Positions 1 through 12,342 of a DNA stretch of 64,000 bases are shown one piece after another. This stretch comes from Calliopum simillimum (lineage: Eukaryota; Arthropoda; Insecta; Diptera; Lauxaniidae), in assembly GCA_951812925.1 (NCBI GenBank), contig OX638370.1:109816897-109880896 (forward strand). Direction: 5' to 3'. Made by a program: the position numbers and the translations under genes. Position 1 is the stretch's first letter, and each line of letters starts with the position of its first letter. The notes under the pieces were generated by a model. That model did no database searches. It was not told the DNA's origin and saw nothing but the letters and a program-made list of their open reading frames with translations.

Positions 1-509
1 CTGAGTTATAGCAACAAAAAAGTCATTTTTATAGTAGTTTTTTTACAATTTTTCGTGTTTAAGCCAAATTAAACACGGTTTTTTTTGCCAGAAGCTTATA
101 TAAATATATATTTTTTATATTTTAATTCAATAGTGTATTTAATTGCAAATATTTGGAATTCAATTTTAGTAAAATCGGATCATTTTTTTAAAAGTTATTA
201 AGGTTTTAGTGAAATAAGGCCATTTCAATTTTCATAGAAAACACAAAATTTTTGTTGAAAAAATAAATTTTTTCTATCAAAATCGAAATGGTCTTATTTC
301 ACTAAAACCTTAATTACTTTTTAAAAAATGATACGATTTTGCTAAAATTGAACTTTATATGTTTGATTTTAAATACACTATTAAATACAAATATAAAAAA
401 TATATATTTGAATAAGCTACTGGCAAAAAAACCGTGTTTAATTTGGCTTAAACACGAAAAATTGTAAAAAAACTACTATAAAAATGAACTTTTTGTTGCT
501 ATAACTCAG
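1..509. repeat. Large near-perfect palindrome (foldback/MITE-like element)
   Basis: The first 15 bases (CTGAGTTATAGCAAC) are exactly the reverse complement of the bases ending at 509, and pairing continues inward with few mismatches. The arms are about 250 bp each and meet near 255 at an A/T-rich centre. There is no coding capacity. The left end coincides with the window edge, so the true end and any target duplication cannot be seen. A foldback or MITE-type DNA element is the likeliest origin. Confidence 0.8.
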
Positions 510-1299
510 CCAATTTGAATCGGATCTTAGATATTGGTACATTTGTTGAAAGCTTCAGAATTTTTCTCTATAATAGTGTAAAAACACATTCGATCGAAAT
601 TGGGTTTCTCAAAATATGTTCGAAAAAATGGAGCTATAACCTCAAAAATCAGAAAGGTCGATTATCTCCAAAACCTGACCTGATAGAGAAAAACCGATTG
701 CAGATTCGAATTCAGCGCACTAAACAACTCTAGGAACACTATTTGGTTGCTCCAGTCGAAAATCGTGTAGACCAGTGTTATTATTAATCGTTGATCGCAT
801 TTGTTTTCTACCATTCTGCTCAATTTTCGAAATCTTTAAACAAAAAGTTTACGAGAAATTAATTTTTCTGTAAAATTATGCCACAATTTTCAATCGTGCA
901 TTGTTAATAAGCAAATTAACTTTTCTCAAAACTTTTTATGTCAAAGCTTTGTACCACTTAGTGGATTGCATTGCGACATTCGTTTTTGATTTTTGTCACC
1001 ACGTCGAATTTCTACTCCTAGTTTAATACATAACCTTTTATATTTCCTCCAAGAATACCCTTAATTAAAGGCTATAAAAAAAGTAAGAATAATGCTTATT
1101 GAAGATAGATTTGGCTATCCGAATCCATTGACAAAAATTAAACCACTTGGTGATTTTGCCATACAGCTTTAAGTAAACTTCAAAACAGTGATATTGACAC
1201 TTTTGAGCAAAGATTGCTCATAGTATCGTAATAGAAAAAAAAAACCAAGCTCAGATTCGTAATTTCAAGATTTCAATCCACCATAAATGGTGATAACAA
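510..1299. other. AT-rich spacer, no gene seen
   Basis: Only short random reading frames are present, with no recognisable domain, splice-bounded exon or repeat structure. Confidence 0.5.
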
Positions 1300-2325
1300 C
1301 AGAGGACAAAAACCATGGTAAGACTAGTCGGGGATAGGGTGTAGAAAAATAACCATCCACTTTCTTGTTTCTTGGAGACTTGTCTACAAGACTCTGAGCT
1401 CAGTTTTCGGTACTCATATTTTGCATGCTCAACACATTCGGGGTGCGAATCCTACAAGCTACCTACTGACTGCAGCATTTTTCAGGCAGAGGTAGTTGCG
1501 ATTCAAAAAGCCGCAGATTTTTTAGTAGGAAATTTTTCTTATAAACATTTATGTTGATAGTCAAGCAGCTCTTAAAGCACTTAAAAGCAACACTATTAAT
1601 TCTAAAACGGTATCAAACTGTTACGAATCATTGCAAAGCCTGAGCAATAATAACTCAGTACGATTACTGTGGGTTCCTGGTCACTGCAACATTGTGGGAA
1701 ATGAAAGGGCTGACGAGCTTGCTAAACAAGGTGTGCAGTTACTCAATGATCCCTTGTTTGTAGAAGTACCACTTAAGTTCTACTATACGCAAAAGACTAA
1801 GCAACTAGAAATTTTAGCGGAAAATAGATGGCTAAACAACACTAAAAACAAAACAGCCAAAAAATTCTGGCCCTCTTACAATAATAACAAAACTAGATAT
1901 GTACTCTCTCTTAGCAAAATTAATTGCAGACTGTTGATTGGTGTTACAACTGGACACTGCCTGATTGGACACCATGCATACAGGATGGGATTAATATCAA
2001 ATAACTGGTGCAGAAACTGTTCCGAACCCGATGAGGAAGAAACGGTAGAGCACGTCTTGTGCTTTTGCCCGGCGCTAACCAGACGCAGAATGGCAACTCT
2101 TGGGCAGGCTATGTTCGGCTCCATAAATGAGATAGCTGGAATAGCATTATCGAAACTAATGAATTTCGCCTTAAAAACTGGAACCTTCGATATAGATGAA
2201 AATCATGAAGCCAGAACACTGCTAACTGAAGGGAGTTATGTGGTAACGCTATGGACCTAGTTGGTCTATGTGAGGTTTTTGCTTACGCGATTACCGCCAC
2301 CCTAACCTAACCTAACCTAACCTAA
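1300..2325 (+). mobile_element. 5'-truncated non-LTR retrotransposon 3' end (RNase H + CCHC) with (CCTAA)n tail
   Basis: Two plus-strand frames (1372-1557 and 1631-2260) are the C-terminal part of a LINE polyprotein split by a small indel near 1545. RNase H-like signatures are readable: FQAEVVAI (active-site Glu), then YVDSQAALKAL across the frameshift, then WVPGHCNIVGNERADELAK with the last Asp. A CCHC knuckle follows (CRNC...HVLCFC near 2005-2065). The usual first RNase H Asp and the whole endonuclease and RT are missing, so the copy is 5'-truncated; the 5' limit is approximate. It ends in five CCTAA units at 2301-2325 instead of poly(A). RNase H plus a terminal CCHC fits the I/LOA/R1 group. 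It is dead. Confidence 0.8.
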
Positions 2326-3716
2326 CACATTCGGGTAAACCGTGTGTTACATAGAATGTACTTTTTTCTGAACTCAATTAAAAAAGTTGCTTCGACAATT
2401 GACCTACCGAATCAAAGAAAATTTAACGGGAATTCCAAAAAAATAATAAAAAGGTATGTTAATGGGCCCTTTTTCATACTACATAAAATGGCTGCCAAAA
2501 TCAAAAATTATGAAAAAAAATTTAAAACGTCAACTTTAAAGGTAAAAAAATTTGTGAACTCCTTTTAAACCCTGTAAGCCAAATACATCCTTAGAAAGCT
2601 CATACAATTAGCTAAAAGTTTTTAATAAAAAAGTTTTCTTTAAAACGCTAGGGTGACCCAAGAAATTCTTTTTTTTTTTTTGTGAAACAAGTCAGATGGT
2701 CGGAAAACTATTTTTTTACTTTAAAGCAAGGCATCTTATGAAAAAAGTATATCAGGCAAAAAATTCTTAAAATCGTGTGGATTTTTTCAGAGTTTTTGGT
2801 AATTTAAAAAATTTTTTATCTATATTTGAAGAATTATAAAATGTTTTAAAAATTCTAAAAAAATCATGCAGATATCGTTTTTTGTTTCTACTGGGGCGTG
2901 TTACTCTGTTTTAGCCTAATCCTATTAAATATTGCGCGCTTGAATTGCTTCTGCTGTTGTTGTTGTTTGTTTACATTTCATTGTTTATTATTTTTGTTGT
3001 TGTTTTTTTATTTTCCGCTATACCTTGCAATGATTCAATGGGAAATTCCTTTTATATCAAATTGTATGAGGTACACATTTCAAAAATCCACTTCAACGAA
3101 ATATTAACACTCACTTATACACTCGCACACTTATGTGGGGTACCTACTCATACACACCGTTTTGTAACCTGTGTAACCCACTCACGAGCTTAAGTGCAGT
3201 TGTTAGTTGTTGTTGTTGTTGTTGTTGTTGTTGTTGCTGTTACTGTATTAAGCTATTTGTCATTCATCAACAAGCAAAAACAACTAAACGTAAAAATACT
3301 ACACGACTACAAGTGAGAGTCATTAAAATTTCTATTATACTAAATGAAGCAAACACACACACACATATATATACATATATATACCACACAAGCACGCATT
3401 CATGCGAAAACATAGTGATGCTTAAAATTCCATCATCATTGCTTGCTTGCTCTATGCAATGCGCTAGTGTTAGTGCAATAGTGCTGACACAGTGTTAATT
3501 TAATTGTTTTTAATTGTAATTAATGAGCGCTGAGATTAAGTGTCAGTTTTAATTAACTCAACTTAAGTGTGGATTTTTAAGTGGGGGTTAAAGGAATTAG
3601 TTAAGTGAGTGGGTAAAAGCAGCGGGAGAGAAAGGTATTATAGTTAAAGACTATGTCCTGTATATATTGGAAAGGAGAAGCTGTCGCTCAAACTGGGAAA
3701 ACTAGAAACATCGCTC
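2326..3716. other. Noncoding stretch with microsatellites
   Basis: AT-rich DNA without a credible gene. It holds a (TTG)n tract at about 3200-3240, a short (AC)n/(AT)n run at 3350-3385, and CA-rich sequence at 3110-3180. Confidence 0.5.
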
Positions 3717-4408
3717 TTAGGAAGGGCCGATTTGTATGGAAGGAAATATAACCGGTCCGGCTTAGTAAAAATCGAGAAGTTTCGATAATTTAGAGAAACT
3801 TTGCCGAAGAAAGTATAAATTTTCATTGCAGTTTTATAGCTCTAAAAATTTTCAATAGAATGCTGTCAGAATAGTATTCGTACGACTTACAGTATCACTT
3901 TGAATATCAACATTCATATAAATCAGCACATTTTGTGCGCAGCAATATATCTTTGATTACAATATCTCCTTAACTACAAGTTGTTCGAAAACATTTCACA
4001 CATTTTTTAATAGGTAGTTTTCTGAGCTACATAGCTGTCCCCATATACTTATGTATTTCTCTGTAGATGTAACAGACAGCGAGATATTTGAAAAAATTGA
4101 TTTTCGCAAACTTTGACCTTGAATAACTTTTAATGCAAACACAATTTCGCAATGGACTTTTCACACTTTATTTTTCATGCATAAATAAAGATTATTCCGG
4201 TTTAAAAATTCACTTGGAATTATTTCGCAGAAAATTCCTTATTTTCTTAGTCTTAAAAAAAAAATATATAAGGACAAATCTACTTTGTAAATATCGGGGG
4301 ATAAACTGCAATGAAAATATATACTTTCTTCGGCAAAGCTTCTCTATATTATCCAAATTTTACGACTTTCACTGAGCCGGACCGGGAAAAATATTCGGCC
4401 CGTCCTAA
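3717..4408. mobile_element. Non-autonomous DNA element with long inverted repeats
   Basis: The left arm (about 3717-3840, starting TTAGGAAGGGCCGA) is inverted and imperfectly repeated at about 4290-4408 (ending CGGCCCGTCCTAA). The arms share the block CTTTGCCGAAGAAAGTATA and the CCGGTCCGGCT motif. The interior has no transposase, so this looks like a MITE or a deletion derivative of an unidentified family. Confidence 0.65.
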
Positions 4409-4708
4409 TCACTATATTTGCCGTTTATTTTGAAAGTGAAACAAGTAAATTTTTTATTTTTCCAATATATTTAGACATATTTCATATTTCAAAATTTTTA
4501 GTTGGGTTGGGTAGTATAAAGATGTCTCATTATTAGTTTTGGGCGAAAACTTTTTTTTGCAAGTTATGAGCATGAAACTGTCAAAATAGTGTTTTTGCGA
4601 AAAATCAATGCAATTTTTTTATGACTCCTTAACCCTTTCAACCCGGCTGGGACAATATATCCCAAAAAGAAATTTAATAAGCAAAATTGTTTAAAATGAG
4701 TATATATA

Positions 4709-5962
4709 GAGTAGAACGGGGTAATGTCGTGCAGGGGGTAATGTCGTGCACTGGTTGTTTTAGCCCAAGGAATTGAATGATTTACCAACTGTTCGTAAGG
4801 TAAGGACCTGCTGACCCACTGAGCTTATGCATATAATACTAGCAATTTTCACCAGTTCGTCTCTACAGAGTAACTTTTTTTTCAAAACGCACGCTTTCGG
4901 GACGATAAAAGCGTTTTTTCATCGGGTCAGAAAAATAATTTTGCTTGCGGGAAAATATACCAGGTAAGTGTTTTCTGAAACGAAATATCCTGCCAAAGAA
5001 AAGAAGTATTTGGTTTTCGAAAAAAATTTTGGGCTTCACCGAGTTATCGAAGTTGACCTTTAAAACGACCATTGGGGTAATGTCGTGCACATTCACTTAC
5101 ACAAACACAATTTCTCGCTACACAAATGTTGTTACACATGGATGTAACCAATGAAATTATCTTTCGATCGGATGCTTACTCGTTGCATTCGCTTGAGATG
5201 TACGGATTTACGAGCATGTCAAATTTGAGTGCACGACATTGCCCCGTTCTACTCTACACAATATATTATGTACTTCACACTTGTATAATAATGAATAAAT
5301 ACATGATAATGCTAAATCTCCTCTAATAGAACCACTATCTATCATTTCTCACACATTTCGTAACCTTAACTATACTCGGAAAACAATTCACGACATTACC
5401 CCACAAATTTTGAGGGGGGTAATGTCGTGGACATTTTTTTTTTTCTTCACTTACACAAACACAATTTCTCGCTACACAAATGTTGTTACACATGGATGTA
5501 ACCAAAGAAATTATCTTTCGATCGGATGCTTACTCGTCTCATTCGCTTGAGAGATACGGCTTTACGAGCATGTCAAAGTTGAGTGCACGACATTGCCCCG
5601 TTCTACTCTACACAATATATTATGTACTTCACACTTGTATAATAATGAATAAATACATGATAATGCTAAATCTCCTCTAATAGAACCACTATCTATCATT
5701 TCTCACACATTTCGTAACCTTAACTATACTCGGAAAACAATTCACGACATTACCCCACAAATTTTGAGGGGGGTAATGTCGTGGACATTTTTTTTTTTCT
5801 TCACTTACACAAACACAATTTCTCGCTACACAAATGTTGTTACACATGGATGTAACCAAAGAAATTATCTTTCGATCGGATGCTTACTCGTCTCATTCGC
5901 TTGAGAGATACGGCTTTACGAGCATGTCAAAGTTGAGTGCACGACATTGCCCCGTTCTACTC
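4709..5962. mobile_element. Inverted-repeat DNA element with internal 354-bp tandem repeats
   Basis: The ends GAGTAGAACGGGGTAATGTC (4709) and GACATTGCCCCGTTCTACTC (ending 5962) are inverted repeats of about 25 bp, flanked on both sides by TA (4707-4708 and 5963-5964). TA is the Tc1/mariner-type target duplication, but the dinucleotide is too short to be decisive. The terminal motif recurs internally, and the inside is largely a tandem array. No transposase is present. Confidence 0.65.
5083..5962. repeat. 354-bp tandem repeat, about 2.5 copies
   Basis: Two full units (about 5255-5608 and 5609-5962) follow half a unit (5083-5254). The spacing is exactly 354 bp, as shown by repeated ATGTTGTTACACATGGATG at 5126, 5480 and 5834. 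The last two units look identical in the compared parts, whereas the first half-unit differs at several bases. This suggests recent local duplication. Each unit contains GGGGTAATGTCGTG and its inverted form, the same motif that forms the element ends. Confidence 0.85.
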
Positions 5963-6448
5963 TACAGGGTTAAATTTGAAAAATTTGATTTTTTTCGATT
6001 TTTTTGGAATTTTTTCATTACTTGGATTACTCATACAGACCGAAATTTATAAAATTGACTTTCCTTTGTCATGAATTCATTAAAGTTTTTTTAGAAATTT
6101 TAAAAAATCGAAGAGTATAATCATTGATAAAAATAGCAATTTTGCTTTAAAAGTTGAAAATTCAATAAAAAAGTATTTAAAAAAAAAAAATTGTTTTTTT
6201 TCTAAAAATTTCCTTAAACAAAAAAACAAAACAAACAAATTTACACTTGGTCTAATTTAATATTCAAATACAAAACTATAAAAAAAAAAATTAATAATTT
6301 GGTTGACTATTGACGGAGTTATGAGCATTTCAAAAAACTACTAAATGTTGTTTTTGCAGCTTTTTTAGTTTTTTGCAAAATTATATCTCTGAAACGGCTC
6401 GAAGAAAAAAATTTAAAAAAATCATAGATGCTAATCATCTCACCTAGT
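5963..6448. other. AT-rich spacer
   Basis: Long A and T tracts; no gene or repeat structure recognised. Confidence 0.45.
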
Positions 6449-7939
6449 CACGGCGCACAGTGGTCTATACGAGAGCGCTAGCCGGTCATAACTCCGAAAA
6501 TTTTTGTATTAAAAGTAATATTTTGTTTGGACAAATTTAAAGTTAAATATCTAGATAACATATTTCAAGTACCAGAATACCATTTTTAAGTTTTCGCGTC
6601 TTAAACTTGATGAATTCAGAAATGGTAATTTTTTCCAAAATCTCTTAAAATATGTGAAAGTTTAAATGAAAGTATCTTTAAAACTAAGAGTTATTACCTC
6701 ATGAAACTTATGGTGAGAATAATTTTGCACTCTGTGGACTATAACTAATATGTTTTATGGAGTTGCAACGGCTAGATCATTTAAGCGTGTAATATGAGGT
6801 TCTCTGAAAGTTCTGCATATTTATCTGATTTCCCCATCACTTCCCTTCTTGGACTACGATGAGTTTTTCTTCAGCAACTTTTCTGTATTCTTGCAATGCT
6901 CCAGTTTCGTAAAACTAATAACAACCAAAGTGTTTGAGGTAAAACAATAAAATTCGACTTCTGATATAGTATTAATAGCATCTATTTATTTGTAGAAAAT
7001 GGGCGTGTTCGAGTCAAGGACACGCCCACCTCCTATATAACCAAAAATTTAAAATCGCTATAACTTCGTAAATATTTAAAGTACAAAAATAATATTAAAT
7101 ATATGAGTTGGTATAAGTAGCATTAAGTCACTTCGTGAAAACGAACGTGATCGGGTCAAGGACACGCCCACCTCCTATACAACCAACAATTTGGAATCGC
7201 CATGACTTCGTAAACATTTGAAGTACAAAAATAATATTTAATATCTGAGTTAGTATAGATAGCGTTAAGTTACTTGTTGAAAATGGGAGTGATCAAATCA
7301 AGGACAAGCCCATCTCTCATATAGGCCAAAATTTTAAATCGCTATAACTATGTGAATATTTCAGGTACAACAACAATATTTAATATCTGAGTTAGTATTG
7401 ATAACATTAAGTCAGTTGATGAAAATGGGCGTGATTTGTCCGCCATTTTGTATCCGCCATTTTGTTTACAAAAAGGATGATAACGAAATCGAAATCAGCG
7501 ACCTGAAAAAACTCCTAAGCCAAAATGCTGTCGTGAAGTAGTAAATTTTTAAGAAAATTGTCCGCCATCTTGATATAATCAATTTTTTAGAAAACTGTCC
7601 GCCATTTGGATGTTTTTGGGGCGTGGTACCGCCGATTTTCACTTTGAGTTGATTTAATCTTACTTGATTTGATTGAATGCTCATAAATTTATTCATATAT
7701 CACTCCTGCGTTTAATGTGACTAACATTTTTAAACAGAAAATCGATTTTTTCAAAATTCAAGAGATTTCGACCCGTGTCACTATTTTGTGGATCAGATGC
7801 TGAAAAAAGCGGGCATCTTTTTAGACAGGTGAATGTATAACCTTTAACTTCGCGTTTAACTTTTTGCAAGAAAATATGTGCTTGTAATGAATTATTTTTG
7901 TGTACACTTTTTTATCCAAAAAAACCATAGTGCGCCGTG
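6449..7939. mobile_element. Inverted-repeat DNA element with TAGT flanks and tandem interior
   Basis: CACGGCGCAC at 6449 is the exact inverse of GTGCGCCGTG ending at 7939, and similarity extends a few bases inward. Both ends abut TAGT (6445-6448 and 7940-7943), a plausible 4-bp target duplication. The 1.49-kb interior contains 142-bp tandem repeats and several TCCGCCATTTTG motifs (7439-7612) but no transposase. Superfamily unresolved. Confidence 0.55.
6995..7420. repeat. 142-bp tandem repeat, three degenerate units
   Basis: The phrase TCAAGGACA(C/A)GCCCA recurs starting near 7013, 7155 and 7297, a spacing of 142 bp. Each unit opens with a GAAAATGGGCGTG-like block and continues with GGAATCGC.AT(G/A)ACT-like sequence. 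Unit identity falls along the array. Confidence 0.75.
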
Positions 7940-9790
7940 TAGTACTATAAGACAAAAAAAAATCGGAGATGGAAAGTCAATTGCTATCCGTAACGGTGTG
8001 TAATGCCCCATGTATACTACTATCACTACAATTTTGACTAAAAAGAGCTTGCAATGAAATATGGCTCATGTAGCACAACATGTCGTATGAGTAGCTTTTA
8101 AATAATTTTTTTTCATTTGAGATCTTCAGACTTAACTAACTACTGTAGATAAAATTATGAAACAATTTCAAAAATATATAAGCCGACAATTAGGTGCATC
8201 GCTACATATGAACCTTTATAATATTTAGATGGACTTTTTCTTTATTGAGCAATCATACGTTTAATGTTCTTTAGATAAGCTAGGTATTTCATAATTGTGG
8301 GTCTTTTTTATTGTTAGTATGCGTATTATTAACAGCCTCAATTAATGACCCTTGAGTGGGTGACAATTTATTACTTTATTTAAAAAGAAAAAAAAAGATG
8401 ATGATGCTGACAACAATAACAACAATAAGAAAACATCGTCTGTGGTTACTTGACTCCTTTTTAAAAAAAATAACCGCCAATAAACAACGACAGCACACAA
8501 ACAAAGCCCCAAAAAAAATATATAGAAACGACCTCAACCATTAAAATAACAAAAGGTAACCGCAAACAAAAAAATTCGCTAAAAAAAAAACCATAAAGAG
8601 TCGCAAATAAAGTTGTACACACACACACACGCACACACATTGGTGTATATGAATTTGTCACTGCGTGTATGTGTGTGTGTAAGCTCTTTAAGCTTATAAA
8701 ATATGCGCACATTAAATTTTATGATATTGTTTTGAGTGTCATCAACTTTGTGTGTCTTTGGTAGTAGGAACCGCAAAATTATACATCAGCAAATGCCAAC
8801 ACATGCATGTGTGTATGTGCATATTTATAAGTACATACTCATACATACACATGGACTTGTGATGAGGCCAAGTCAAAAGTTAAACCAAACTTGCGAACAA
8901 AACGCGATTTAAATATGTTGCCTTAAGTGTGTGTATAACACACACATAGACACTGGTACCTTTACATACAAACATATAAACAAACCGCTACAATGAATGT
9001 ATGTATGTATAAATCCCTAGTGTGCATTTTTTCACGTCTAACAAATTGACGCACGCCATAATCATCTTTATTTCTTTTTTTCGGCTTTTTACTCTACAAA
9101 CACACATACGTTCGCATAAAAGCTTTCGCACACATTTGCGCAAAATTGCGGTAATAAATTTATTTTACTTGCAACAGAAACAACAACAACAAAAACAAAA
9201 AAATCCGCACCAAAAATAATGAAATACATATAAAAATATCCTACTTAGTAGTGAGGCTGGCTACTCAAGCACTTCCACACACTCACTCGCACCATGTATG
9301 TAGTTGTATTGAGTAGAAGGGCGTATGGGTAAAGTAGAGAGTGTTGATATGAAAAGGTTGCTGATGGCAAGGCACCATTGCCATGTCCATTGTCGTCGTC
9401 AAACTCACAGCCACTTAGAACAGAGCGTTGAAAATTGAGTGCTTTATCAACGCTTAGCACCTGACAATTTGTTGGGACAGAAAGAAAACAAACAGCAACA
9501 CATGCAGTCACATCAGCACACATGAGCCACTGGGGAGTATGCCTGTTGGAAAATACATAACTAAAAAATTTTAAAAAAAACATAGGCCTTTATTGTATAA
9601 GGCAACACAATTAAGTTGCGTTGCCTGTTAACTGGCAACTGCTACTTAACAGTTGCTGAAACTGCCAACTATAGTGGAGACTAAGGAACCAACTGGCTGG
9701 TACGGTTGCCATCGGTAATACGAAATAAGTGAGTTGCCATACGCAAAACGGGACATAAATTAAGTCAAATATAAGTATCAGAAAAGCAAG
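7940..9790. other. Noncoding region with CA/GT microsatellites
   Basis: No credible gene. Several CA and GT runs occur (about 8615-8690, 8800-8850, 8925-8950), with A-rich tracts at 8385-8400 and 8570-8600 and a CAA-rich stretch at 9175-9205. This texture is common in fly introns and intergenic DNA. Confidence 0.45.
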
Positions 9791-10900
9791 ATTATGTATT
9801 GGACCTATCATATGTTATATGGGAAAATTTAAAAATGAGAAAAACCTTGCTCCCAGGTGCTAAAAAGATTCCTATTGGTGTAAGTATCAAGCGTACAAAT
9901 TTTGGTCCCGATCGGAAAATATTTGACCTTGCCCCCAGGCCGTTGAATGTCGGAAAAACTCTATTTATATGAAAAAATGGGGCTTTAATAGAAAGAATCA
10001 GTCCGATCTTTGAAACTATTTGACGTAAGTGAATAAAATTTGGTATGTATATGAACAATGCTAGAGTAAATCGCATTCAATAAAAAAATGGGCGATGTCA
10101 CGCCTCCTTTACCCGAAATTCGTCGTATCTCTGGAAATATTGGACTCATGGGAATGAGATTCGGTACCTATGTAATTGGCACTGGGAAAAAAATGCTCAG
10201 TTAAAAATGGGCGGGGCCACACCCCTTCCTTCTAAAAAAAAAACAAATTTGTCAAATCTCTGAAACTATTTTACACTTATGTGTCAAGCTTTGCTCTGCT
10301 CTGGATCTAACTGTTCCCAGTGTTTGACTAGTTTTGTCTCAGAGCTTGCATTTACTGTGATATCTAGTTGGATTATCTCAAAAAATGATTTTAGTATAGC
10401 ATTTTTAAGTTTTTGCTCAAAGCTTGCATTTATAATTCTTAGTGTCTGAGTGAAATCTAGTTGGATTATCTCGGAAAACGCTTTCAGTATAGCATTTTGA
10501 AGCTTTTGCTTACAGTGCCACGCCCTCTTGTGCGCGTTCTCCTAGTTTTTGCTCAGACCTTGCCTTGACTGTTCTGAGTGAAACTTAGTTAGACTATCTC
10601 AAAAAACGCTTTCAACATAGCATTTTTGATATTTTGCTTATATGGGAGGTACCACGCCCTCTTGTCTGAATTCGTCCAGTTTTTGCTCAAAGCTTGCGCT
10701 TACAAATCGTAGTATTTATGTGTATTTTGGTCGCATTGTCGTGAAAAAGACTCCTTAAGTTGCATTTTGAATATATTTTTTGTATGGGCGGTAGGCGTGT
10801 CTGTTGACCGATTTTGCTCATTTTCAATATGACGATCTGACTTTGACGATGGAGGCACAGTGTACCAAATTGCAACAAACTATTTTGCTTCCAAAAAATA
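9791..10900. repeat. Degenerate repeat field (GGGCG/CCACGCC-type)
   Basis: Diverged copies of a phrase of roughly 100-180 bp can be read from 10320 onward: TTTTGCTCA.A.CTTGC, then TAGTTGGATTATCTC, then AACGCTTTCA.TATAGCATTTT. Interspersed short motifs read GGGCGGGGCCACACCCC (10201) and CCACGCCCTCTTGT (10512, 10650). Similar language recurs at 52390-52870 and 56450-56620. The repeat looks old and has no coding potential. Confidence 0.55.
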
Positions 10901-11012
10901 TTAAACTGATTTCAACAGACAGACATCCAGACGGAAGCTTTTTAATGAAACTTTAGACAATAATGCACATTAGCATGGAATGAAGAATGGACTAAGTTTC
11001 GATTTGTAGTTT

Positions 11013-11200
11013 CCCAGTGTGCCAGACGGTTCAAATCTTCACTTTTTTATCCGTTACGGATCCGTTACTGATCTGTTGGCGGGAGAGATTCCTAGAAAAA
11101 AAGCGAATCTTTTTTTTTTTGGAATTTCTCCCGCAAACGGATCAGTAACGGATCCGTAACGGGTAAAAAAGCGAAGATATGAACCGTCTGGCACACTGGG
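11013..11200. mobile_element. 188-bp palindromic MITE
   Basis: Starts CCCAGTGTGCCAGACGGTTC and ends with its inverse (GAACCGTCTGGCACACTGGG). The arms stay complementary through TCCGTTACGGATCCGTTACT to an A/T-rich centre near 11105, so the whole element folds into one hairpin. No target duplication is obvious. No coding capacity. Confidence 0.8.
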
Positions 11201-12342
11201 TTCCCACTGAAAGGCATGGCACCGCCCTAAATTTTAAATTTAATATGGTCATATCTCTTTTTTTTTATTTTGCGTTTGCGAAGCAGGGAGTCTGAGGATA
11301 AATTCTCGAGAATGTTTATTCATGATAAAACCTACGAATTTTTGAATTCAATTGACTCCGTACACATATCGGTTCTTGTAAAACTTTGATTGTTTATTTG
11401 TAAATAAATATAAAATCAATTTTTCAACTGGGTCACAACATTATTCCAATCTTGAATAAACTACATATGTATGTACCTATGAACGCATCTACGCATCATG
11501 TATGAATGTAATAGAAATGAAATCAAGTGTTTCACTGTCTTCTGAAGAACACTTAATGACCTTTGTTGTATGTCCTTAAGAGAAAAAAAAGAAATCTGCG
11601 TGTCAGTTGTTGCATGCCCAAAAGTGGAGTGTGTACGATTTTGTCATATTGAATACCAAATGCTATAGGATTGTAAGTATGTAGTTTATTGTGGACCATA
11701 CGACAGGAAGTATTCAACAAGTTACAAGGCAGGAAATGCTTTCAATGTCAATGTCAAATTATATAGCAAATAAAAATTGGTGAAATAAAATATGAATATA
11801 ATTAAGTTAAAAAGAGCACTGAAAATTAACTTAGTAACAATCTATGGAGAAAGATGACAATAAAGTTTGCGTTCCACCAAAGCGTTGCTCAACAAATTTA
11901 CCTAGTGTCTTTCATGAGCGCATGGCCAAACAGTGCCCATCGTCCTTTCACAAAGTTCATGATTTGATATTGCGGTGTTTGGTTTTTACTACATACATTT
12001 AGTTATTATAAAAAGTATTTGGTTATCGAAAAATTAAAAATTAATTACAGTAGAACAAAAAAAAAGAGTTTTATTTGGAATTTCAAAACTGGCCTCTAGC
12101 CTGGAAAAACTAATTCAAAAATTCAGTATTTGGTTCTTTCACATTATATAACAGAGTTTAAATTATATACATATTTCGCACTTAAAACTTTAAAATAATA
12201 GAAAACAAAACAAATGTCTCTTATCTTCTAAAACCGAAGGCAAAACAAGCCTCTATAATTAAAAAAATTCATTGAAAAAATATCCTATATAATTCAAAAC
12301 TAGAATTATAGTTCTACAGTGATCTAGTGATAGACAACTGAC
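11201..12342. other. Intergenic DNA downstream of MOCS3
   Basis: AT-rich, no gene seen. It includes the 3' flank of the minus-strand MOCS3 gene; the nearest minus-strand AATAAA noticed is at about 12070-12075. Confidence 0.4.

Noticed and set aside
2301..2325. Telomere-like CCTAA repeat as a real telomere remnant
   Set aside because: It sits exactly at the 3' end of a LINE remnant and has only five units, so a LINE tail is the simpler explanation.
5126..6052. Three 66-72 codon near-identical frames
   Set aside because: They arise from the 354-bp tandem repeat and differ from a gene family by lacking any upstream or downstream gene structure.
9245..9583. 112-codon minus-strand frame in microsatellite-rich DNA
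   Set aside because: No domain or splice context; ordinary chance frame.
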